From NCBI GenBank assembly GCA_025059435.1, contig JANXDK010000040.1, positions 1 through 5,464 of the forward strand: a DNA stretch of 5,464 bases, in the 5' to 3' direction. Source of the stretch: Thermoproteota archaeon. Lineage in GTDB: Archaea > Thermoproteota > EX4484-205 > JAAOZP01. This document shows positions 1-4,269 of the stretch, one piece after another; within the stretch, counting starts at the first letter, position 1; the number at the start of each line of letters is the position of its first letter. Position numbers and translations under genes: made by a program. The notes beneath the pieces were generated by a model that worked only from the letters and a program-made list of their open reading frames with translations, was not told the origin of the DNA and made no database searches.

Positions 1-1
1 T

Positions 2-802
2 TTTGCGGAGAGAAACGAAAAGTTCGATGTGGTAGATATAGATCCGTTTGGTTCTCCGGCACCTTTTGTAGAAGCAGCACTTAGTGTTTTGAAACACAAG
101 GGACTTCTCCTATTATCGGCAACTGACTTAGCGCCTCTTTTCGGAGTCAATCCAAGAGCTTGCAGAAGAAAATACTTAGCGACCCCCATACTAAGCGAGT
201 TTTCTAAGGAAATTGGTGCTAGGATACTTGCCGCCTTTACTGCAAGAGAAGCGGCTAAGATAGGATTAGCTGCGAAACCTATCTTCACCGTACTCATACG
301 TCATTCACTGAGACTCGGATTCATTGTAGAACGAAATAAAGGCCTTGCCAGCAGGTCTGTTGAATTAATAGGGTATGTTACTTTTTGTCCCAAATGCATG
401 TATAGAACACTCACAGAAACTCTACCGGAGAGGTTTAAATGTCCATCATGTGGAGGTCATCTCACAGTTGGTGGGCCTCTCTGGGTTGACAAGCTTTGGA
501 ACAACGATTTCTGCCACACGGTTTTACAACTGTACAAGTCTCGAGAATACCTAGACGAGAAGGGTCTAAGAATAATAAAGTTAATAGTTAACGAAGCCGA
601 AAAACCATATCTCTATACTACGGTGACAACAATTGCAAAAATAGCCGCGTTGAATGAAGAGCCGTCACCCCTTAACGTCGTAAATAAAATTCTAAAGGCT
701 GGAGGTTCAGCATCGTTAACTCATTTTGACTCAAAAGGTTTTAGGGCTAATCTTCAGCCAAGCGAAATAATCATGATTATAAACTCTTTTGAGAAATGTT
801 GA
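2..802 (+). CDS. trm1: tRNA (guanine(26)-N2)-dimethyltransferase Trm1, 5'-truncated by the window edge
   Basis: Trm1 uses S-adenosylmethionine to make N2,N2-dimethylguanosine at position 26 of tRNAs, at the D-stem/anticodon-stem hinge. The reading frame is open from base 2, so the true start lies outside the window; the GTG at base 29 is an internal valine of the conserved stretch VVDIDPFGSP. About 266 codons are visible. Archaeal Trm1 is usually about 380 residues, so roughly 110 N-terminal residues, including the main SAM-binding loop, are missing. Visible are the catalytic motif DPFG (fragment residues 14-17), the family motif ATDLAPLFG (about 40-48), and a zinc ribbon C-x2-C-x14-C-x2-C at Cys129, 132, 147 and 150, followed by GGPLWVDKLW, typical of the Trm1 C-terminal domain. 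The family's usual DHY-like stretch after the AAK motif reads RHS here. The gene converges with the oxidoreductase gene 32 bp away. The family call is secure; the exact tRNA position is taken from the family. Confidence 0.95.
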   Translation, partial: FAERNEKFDVVDIDPFGSPAPFVEAALSVLKHKGLLLLSATDLAPLFGVNPRACRRKYLATPILSEFSKEIGARILAAFTAREAAKIGLAAKPIFTVLIRHSLRLGFIVERNKGLASRSVELIGYVTFCPKCMYRTLTETLPERFKCPSCGGHLTVGGPLWVDKLWNNDFCHTVLQLYKSREYLDEKGLRIIKLIVNEAEKPYLYTTVTTIAKIAALNEEPSPLNVVNKILKAGGSASLTHFDSKGFRANLQPSEIIMIINSFEKC

Positions 803-811
803 AATTACTTT

Positions 812-827
812 TCAGAATATTTTCTGA
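812..827. terminator. hairpin between convergent genes, possible bidirectional terminator
   Basis: A perfect 6-bp inverted repeat, TCAGAA-TATT-TTCTGA, lies in the middle of the 32-bp gap between the trm1 stop and the oxidoreductase stop. T-rich stretches occur on both strands (TATTTTC on plus; TTTTTATC on minus). Archaeal termination depends mainly on T-rich tracts rather than on stems, so the T tracts may matter more than the hairpin. The position suits termination of both converging transcripts, but the stem is short and AT-rich. Confidence 0.45.
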
Positions 828-834
828 TAAAAAT

Positions 835-1866
835 TCACCATTCTATATTAATTATTGATCCTTTTTTGGCTGAGTCTATTGCAGAAAGTATACACTTCAA
901 AGCCTTAAAGCCTTCTTCCCAACTGTTTATCGGTTTTTCATTCTTCATTATACAACGTAAGAAGTGTAAATCCTCCAGCAACAAGGGCTCTCGCCTTATT
1001 CCGAGTAGGCTTAGGCTTTCTCGCGTTCTAGACGTGTATGCCGAAATCAGCTCACTATATTCGCCTCTCGACTTATGCTCCATTAATCCTTTTTCTAACG
1101 TTATATTTTGGATTATATAATCGGCCTCAAGAATTTTATCTTTTAACTGAATAGATATCATTCTTTTCTTTAGATTCGGAGAGGTCCTCCAGCTGGCTCG
1201 AAAGTTCCCTATGACGTCCTTTTCCTCAAAAGAGAATATAGCCGTGATGTCTGTTTCAATACCATACTCCTGATCCCAGCTGGCTCTAGCTATTACGCGA
1301 GTTGGTAACGAGTCGAGAAGATAGCACGCCACATCCACGTCGTGTATTAACAAATCGTGAGCAACGCCTAGATTCAGCGTATAACCACTCGGAGGTCCGG
1401 GACCAACTCTCTGCGCTGAAACGTAAACTACTCCTCCTTTCTCATTCTGGAGCCTATCCTTTAGAGCCGGAACTACCGGGTTAAAACGTTCTACATGTCC
1501 TACAGCCAATAATCTGTCCTCCCGTTCAGCTAGCCTCCCCATTTCCTCTGCTTCAGTCAGCTTGGCTGCTATAGGCTTTTCAACAAGTAGATCCATATGT
1601 GGAAGCAGTTTCATTGACACACTATAATGGTAGATAGTTGGTACGGAGACTATGGCCGCATCGATTTTAGTACTCACAAGCTCTCTCAAGTCGCCTAACC
1701 ATCTTCCGTTATAAAGAAGCGCAACGTGTTTCGCACGAGCATTATCCGTATCAAATAAGTAAACCTCTTCTAGTTCTATCCCTTCCAATTGTAGCTTTCG
1801 AATATCGTTTAGAACTCTGACGTGGTTGACGCCCCATCTACCTACGCCGACTACCGCTACTTTCAT
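835..1866 (-). CDS. Gfo/Idh/MocA family NAD(P)-dependent oxidoreductase, UDP-GlcNAc 3-dehydrogenase-like
   Basis: This is a 343-residue cytosolic dehydrogenase of the Gfo/Idh/MocA family, which oxidises or reduces a sugar hydroxyl with NAD(P). The N-terminal Rossmann domain opens with MKVAVVGVGRWG (glycine motif at residues 7-12). EKP at 96-98 carries the conserved Lys97. GHVERFNP at 123-130 is typical of the branch annotated as UDP-N-acetylglucosamine 3-dehydrogenase. The C-terminal substrate domain contains GVAHDLLIHDVD (167-178), with Asp171 and His175 in the usual catalytic positions. Length is normal. The ATG start places the glycine motif at the correct distance, and an AT-rich TATA-like box lies about 35 nt upstream. 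In relatives, a step like this feeds amino-sugar synthesis for surface polysaccharide or glycan, but no sugar-pathway neighbour is visible, so the substrate is an inference. It is convergent with trm1 and divergent from the UPF0200 gene. Confidence 0.88.
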   Translation of the reverse strand: MKVAVVGVGRWGVNHVRVLNDIRKLQLEGIELEEVYLFDTDNARAKHVALLYNGRWLGDLRELVSTKIDAAIVSVPTIYHYSVSMKLLPHMDLLVEKPIAAKLTEAEEMGRLAEREDRLLAVGHVERFNPVVPALKDRLQNEKGGVVYVSAQRVGPGPPSGYTLNLGVAHDLLIHDVDVACYLLDSLPTRVIARASWDQEYGIETDITAIFSFEEKDVIGNFRASWRTSPNLKKRMISIQLKDKILEADYIIQNITLEKGLMEHKSRGEYSELISAYTSRTRESLSLLGIRREPLLLEDLHFLRCIMKNEKPINSWEEGFKALKCILSAIDSAKKGSIINIEW

Positions 1867-1895
1867 CAGCTACCGAAATATTAACGCATACTTGG

Positions 1896-1908
1896 ATTTT
1901 TATCTATA
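1896..1908 (-). promoter_or_regulatory. TATA-like box for the oxidoreductase gene
   Basis: Read on the minus strand this is TATAGATAAAAAT, centred about 36 nt upstream of the ATG. With the usual archaeal box-to-start distance of about 26 nt, transcription would begin about 10 nt before the ATG, giving a very short leader without a clear Shine-Dalgarno. The call rests on pattern and position only. Confidence 0.45.
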
Positions 1909-1923
1909 TTGATCAGCTAAGAA

Positions 1924-1934
1924 ATATCTTTAAT
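1924..1934 (+). promoter_or_regulatory. TATA-like box for the UPF0200 gene
   Basis: The plus-strand sequence ATATCTTTAAT is centred about 27 nt before the ATG at 1956. There is no Shine-Dalgarno just before this ATG, so a leaderless transcript starting at or next to the ATG is the simplest reading. The box lies back to back with the oxidoreductase box in an 89-bp divergent region. Confidence 0.45.
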
Positions 1935-1955
1935 GTATGACTAATTTGACTCTCT

Positions 1956-2513
1956 ATGCCATGCGCTGTGTTGGTAACGGGTATGCCAGGCTCTGGAAAA
2001 AGTCTTTTTACCGAGGCCGCTAAGGCCCTTGGCTTGTCCGTTTTATCTATGGGTGATGCTGTCAGAAGAGAGGCTTTGAAAAAAGGTCTAGAGATAAAGC
2101 CTGACACAATGGCTAATATAGCAAAAAAGCTCAGAGAAGAAGAAGGTCCGGAAGCCGTAGCTAAACTGACCCTAGAGCTTTTGCCTGAGGTCGACGTGGT
2201 AGTGATTGAGGGGGTGAGAAGCACTAGAGAAGTGGAATTCTTCCGCCGACACTTCGATAAAATCATAGTTGTAGCCGTTCACAGCTCACCAGATACCAGG
2301 TTTCAGAGATTAGTTAATAGAGGTAGAGGGGATGATCCCAGAAACTGGGAGGAGTTCATTGAAAGAGATAAAATGGAGCTTTATTTTGGTATAGGAGAAG
2401 TTATTGCTACCGCAGATTTCATGCTAATTAATGAAAATATTTCCAAAGAAGACTTTAAATTATTATGTCTTAATTTATTAAGGGATCTTGTGAAGAGAAT
2501 ATGTAATAATTGA
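1956..2513 (+). CDS. UPF0200 family P-loop kinase-like protein (dephospho-CoA kinase-related fold)
   Basis: This 185-residue protein belongs to an archaeal nucleotide-kinase-like family related in fold to dephospho-CoA and adenylate kinases; its substrate is not established. The Walker A loop GMPGSGKS is at residues 9-16. The family signature MGDAVRREA is at 32-40, followed by REEEGPEAVAK at 60-70, IEGVRS at 84-89 (Walker-B-like strand and substrate region), HSSPDTRFQRL at 109-119, the lid-like RGRGDDP at 122-128, and GIGEVIATAD at 145-154. All of these match the UPF0200 pattern, and the length is the family norm. The ATG at 1956 puts the P-loop eight residues in, as expected, and no upstream Shine-Dalgarno is seen. 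The gene is divergent from the oxidoreductase and ends 2 bp from the convergent COG4080 gene, so it is probably monocistronic. The family call is strong; the function remains unknown. Confidence 0.92.
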   Translation: MPCAVLVTGMPGSGKSLFTEAAKALGLSVLSMGDAVRREALKKGLEIKPDTMANIAKKLREEEGPEAVAKLTLELLPEVDVVVIEGVRSTREVEFFRRHFDKIIVVAVHSSPDTRFQRLVNRGRGDDPRNWEEFIERDKMELYFGIGEVIATADFMLINENISKEDFKLLCLNLLRDLVKRICNN

Positions 2514-2518
2514 GCTCA
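2511..2518. other. 8-bp palindrome holding the stop codons of two convergent genes
   Basis: TGAGCTCA is perfectly self-complementary. Its left TGA ends the UPF0200 gene, and its right TCA is the minus-strand TGA that ends the COG4080 gene. The two coding regions are therefore separated by only 2 bp, and each mRNA's 3' untranslated region must run antisense into the other gene. No T-rich tract fits between the stops. Confidence 0.9.
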
Positions 2519-2995
2519 AAGGGTTCTACTCAACGTTCGAAGCAAGTACAGCGATACAGCTACCAAGCCCGTGGTACCTAGATCTTCTTCAACGTAGTCA
2601 GGGTACACCGCTATGCCCATTTCAAGCTCCTTCTTGGATAACCCTGGTTCCGCTCCTCCAAAAACAATCAATAATTTCCCCGACAATTCTCTGGCTACTT
2701 TCAACAACTCTACTTGAGCGTATTTTCTTGGTACTACCAGCACCACTTTATCCGGCTTTAATACCTCTATCGCGTCAGGTAGATCTGGGAGATAGAATAG
2801 GGTTCTATTCAGCCTGATAGCAAGCTTCTGTGCTTCAGGAACCCCTGTTTGCGCCGCAGTGCCGCTTGCTTTTGTTACAATGAAGACTTGAAAGCCTAGT
2901 CCATAAACTACACGAGCTACCTCAACAACCTTTTGCTGAGAGTAGACGTTATGCAAGAGAGGCAGTATAATAGTTCCTTGCGGCACACCAAGCAT
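2516..2995 (-). CDS. COG4080 family protein, predicted SPOUT-like RNA methyltransferase (often labelled RecB-family nuclease)
   Basis: This 159-residue archaeal protein matches what I recall of COG4080. LLHNVYSQQ is at 13-21, VTKASGTAAQTGVPEAQKLA at 40-59, LPDLPDAIE at 69-77, GGAEPGLSKKEL at 113-124 and GTTGLVAVSLYLL at 140-152. The last two blocks resemble SPOUT/SpoU motifs 2 and 3, which form the SAM-binding trefoil knot, so an RNA methyltransferase role is plausible. Database labels of RecB-like nuclease are not supported here: I see no Asp...Glu-x-Lys nuclease core. The ATG at 2995 is taken as the start; an in-frame GTG at 2986 is an alternative because a TATA-like box sits about 25 nt before it. 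The gene follows the C5-methyltransferase by 28 bp on the same strand, so the two could be cotranscribed. The family assignment is good; the substrate is unknown. Confidence 0.82.
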   Translation of the reverse strand: MLGVPQGTIILPLLHNVYSQQKVVEVARVVYGLGFQVFIVTKASGTAAQTGVPEAQKLAIRLNRTLFYLPDLPDAIEVLKPDKVVLVVPRKYAQVELLKVARELSGKLLIVFGGAEPGLSKKELEMGIAVYPDYVEEDLGTTGLVAVSLYLLRTLSRTL

Positions 2996-3006
2996 GATAA
3001 TGTGGG

Positions 3007-3015
3007 CTTTTTAAG
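3007..3015 (-). promoter_or_regulatory. possible TATA-like box for the COG4080 gene
   Basis: On the minus strand this reads CTTAAAAAG, inside the 28-bp gap after the methyltransferase stop. It is about 16 nt from the ATG at 2995, which is too close for a leaderless ATG start, but about 25 nt from the in-frame GTG at 2986. It may give the gene its own promoter or may be a chance AT stretch; GCTT-TTT-AAGC here is also a weak inverted repeat. Confidence 0.3.
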
Positions 3016-3023
3016 CACGTTAG

Positions 3024-3995
3024 CTAGTCTTGATCCCTCTTAAATACAATTTTAACGTGTTGTGCTATAGCCCTTGAAAGAGAGGGGGGAACAGCTTCAC
3101 CTACTTGGTCTAGTTGGGACTCTTTCCCCCCTCGAAATACGTGAGAATCCGGAAAACTCATAAGTCTAGCTTGCTCACGTACGGTGAGCAACCGGTCATC
3201 GAAAGGATGAATAAAACGGGATGATCCCATCACCGTTGGAGCTAATCTATAAGGATGTAACTTAATGTAATTGTAGTAAATCCTACCTTCGGCCCCCGCG
3301 TAACGAATTAACGCTTCACCCCATCGGAGCTTGATGATACTCCGTTGCTTTCGGGGGGAAAGAGGTATGTAACTGTGGTTTGGAATATCGTGAGGCGACT
3401 CCGGTGGAGGTAGGTCTCCAATAGCTTCTATAACCTTTACTTTTCGTGGAAAGGGAGTAGGGTTTATCTTAATGTTTGATATAAATAGTCTTAATCTACT
3501 TGACGGAGTACCGTAATTTTCAGCCTTCAGAATGTTGAAATAAATCGTCCTATATCCCACACGGGCGAACTCTGATTTCAAGATTTCGCGTAACGGTCCA
3601 TCTATTAATCCAGGAACGTTTTCCATTATAAACACGCGCGGCTGCAGGTCTCCGACAATTCTAATGAAGTGAAGCACGAGTCTACCCTTAGGGTCCTCAA
3701 AAAGCCTATCGAGAGGGCTAGCCTTCCGTTGAGCATTGGCACTTGTAAAGGCTTCGCAAGGTGGACTTCCTATGACTATATCGACCTCTCCGACGAGAGA
3801 TATTATGTCCTCGCTTCGAAGCTGACTTATATCCTCTACCAGAACCTGAGCGTTAACAAAATTAGCTTTATAACTTTCAGCTACAACCTCCGAACTATCG
3901 ATACCTAGTACTATATTAAATCCCTCTTCCATAAATCCTCGTGAGAAACCCCCTGATCCACAAAAGAGATCAATAACCTTTAAACTATCGATCAC
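3024..3995 (-). CDS. C5-cytosine methyltransferase (Dcm/HhaI type), orphan, with variant motifs
   Basis: This 323-residue SAM-dependent enzyme carries the ordered motifs of cytosine-5 methyltransferases. Motif I is DLFCGSGGFSRGF (9-21). Motif IV is GSPPCEAFT (76-84), with Cys80 as the catalytic nucleophile. Motif VI is ENVPGL (125-130), motif VIII is SSRLR (165-169), motif IX is RLLTVREQARLMSFPD (268-283), and motif X is QVGEAVPPSL (297-306). Length and spacing are close to M.HhaI, so the enzyme looks complete, with a modest target-recognition region at about 175-250. Three positions depart from consensus: PCQ is PCE, the first Gln of QxRxR is Ser, and GNxV is GEAV. The start is a GTG at 3993-3995; an in-frame stop lies five codons upstream, and a TATA-like box about 24 nt upstream suggests a leaderless transcript. 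No endonuclease gene is adjacent. DNA is the likely substrate, but the PPCxxFT form also recalls Dnmt2 tRNA methyltransferases. Confidence 0.92.
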   Translation of the reverse strand: MIDSLKVIDLFCGSGGFSRGFMEEGFNIVLGIDSSEVVAESYKANFVNAQVLVEDISQLRSEDIISLVGEVDIVIGSPPCEAFTSANAQRKASPLDRLFEDPKGRLVLHFIRIVGDLQPRVFIMENVPGLIDGPLREILKSEFARVGYRTIYFNILKAENYGTPSSRLRLFISNIKINPTPFPRKVKVIEAIGDLPPPESPHDIPNHSYIPLSPRKQRSIIKLRWGEALIRYAGAEGRIYYNYIKLHPYRLAPTVMGSSRFIHPFDDRLLTVREQARLMSFPDSHVFRGGKESQLDQVGEAVPPSLSRAIAQHVKIVFKRDQD

Positions 3996-4014
3996 AAGCT
4001 GGGAAGACTACTAC

Positions 4015-4022
4015 GTTTTTAG
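4015..4022 (-). promoter_or_regulatory. TATA-like box for the C5-methyltransferase gene
   Basis: On the minus strand this reads CTAAAAAC, centred about 24 nt before the GTG start. That is the distance expected if transcription begins at the start codon itself. There is no Shine-Dalgarno immediately before the GTG, which agrees with leaderless initiation and supports the GTG as the true start. Confidence 0.45.
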
Positions 4023-4054
4023 TCCTTACTGAAGGCTTAAGGTAAGCAACTTTT

Positions 4055-4060
4055 AGGAGG
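4055..4060 (+). promoter_or_regulatory. strong Shine-Dalgarno-like AGGAGG before a small ORF
   Basis: A full AGGAGG lies nine bases before the ATG at 4070 on the plus strand. It is the clearest ribosome-binding-site match upstream of any start in the window and is the main reason to consider the following 45-codon ORF as a gene. A lone hexamer can occur by chance. Confidence 0.35.
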
Positions 4061-4069
4061 ACTCCAGCC

Positions 4070-4207
4070 ATGCCTCTATTCTTTTTTAACTCTAATACGT
4101 TGGGAAGAAACGAAAAGGTCGGTTACTCAAGGGCTGTATATGTGTCAAAAAGATTTGAAGCGTCTGTAAGATCTGTTGACTTGTCGCCTCTTGCCAATTG
4201 TGGATAG
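4070..4207 (+). CDS. possible small protein, 45 aa, unrecognised
   Basis: The frame runs from ATG to TAG and would encode a basic 45-residue peptide beginning MPLFFFNSNTLGRNEK and ending DLSPLANCG. I do not recognise it. In its favour are the AGGAGG nine bases upstream and its position in an otherwise empty 274-bp gap, divergent from the methyltransferase and convergent with hel308. Against it are the short length, the absence of any motif, the single terminal cysteine (no zinc site), and the lack of a clear TATA box at the expected distance; the T-rich stretch at 4016-4021 is the best candidate. The FFF near the N-terminus is too short for a membrane segment. It could be a real small gene, a remnant or chance. 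Confidence 0.3.
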   Translation: MPLFFFNSNTLGRNEKVGYSRAVYVSKRFEASVRSVDLSPLANCG

Positions 4208-4228
4208 GTTAAAACGATGAATATACAA

Positions 4229-4239
4229 CCTAAATTAGG
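4229..4239. repeat. small perfect palindrome in the gap after hel308
   Basis: CCTAA-A-TTAGG has 5-bp arms around a single central base. It lies about 30 bp beyond the hel308 stop and about 20 bp beyond the small ORF stop, in AT-rich sequence. It could be an operator half-site pair or part of a terminator, but a repeat this short is also expected by chance. Confidence 0.3.
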
Positions 4240-4269
4240 GTATAGATTTAAAATACTGAAAGATCGACT

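Noticed and set aside
866..1120. 84-codon plus-strand ORF
   Set aside because: It lies antisense inside the well-supported oxidoreductase gene and its translation resembles no family I know.
1302..1484. 60-codon plus-strand ORF
   Set aside because: It is antisense to the oxidoreductase coding region, has no recognisable motif and no ribosome-binding site that stands out.
1913..2266. 117-codon minus-strand ORF
   Set aside because: It is antisense to the UPF0200 gene, and its low-complexity Ser/Thr-rich translation is typical of a reverse-frame shadow.
3669..3908. 79-codon plus-strand ORF
   Set aside because: It is antisense to the conserved motif I to motif VI region of the C5-methyltransferase, where the minus frame is clearly the coding one.
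4025..4046. short inverted repeat CTTAC...GTAAG upstream of the small ORF
   Set aside because: Only 5 bp per arm with a 12-nt loop; not distinguishable from chance.
4131..4165. possible tRNA T-loop on the minus strand (TTCAAATC)
   Set aside because: The flanking bases do not pair into a T stem, and no acceptor, D or anticodon arm can be drawn around it.
3024..4207. restriction-modification or defence system around the C5-methyltransferase
   Set aside because: No endonuclease, helicase-nuclease or toxin gene is adjacent. The neighbours are a SPOUT-like protein and Hel308, both typical conserved archaeal genes, and the small ORFs show no nuclease motif.
4213..4259. possible C/D box guide RNA (ACGATGA near 4213, CTGA at 4256-4259)
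   Set aside because: The C box has a mismatch, and no internal D'/C' pair or flanking stem is visible. The boxes are short enough to occur by chance in AT-rich sequence.
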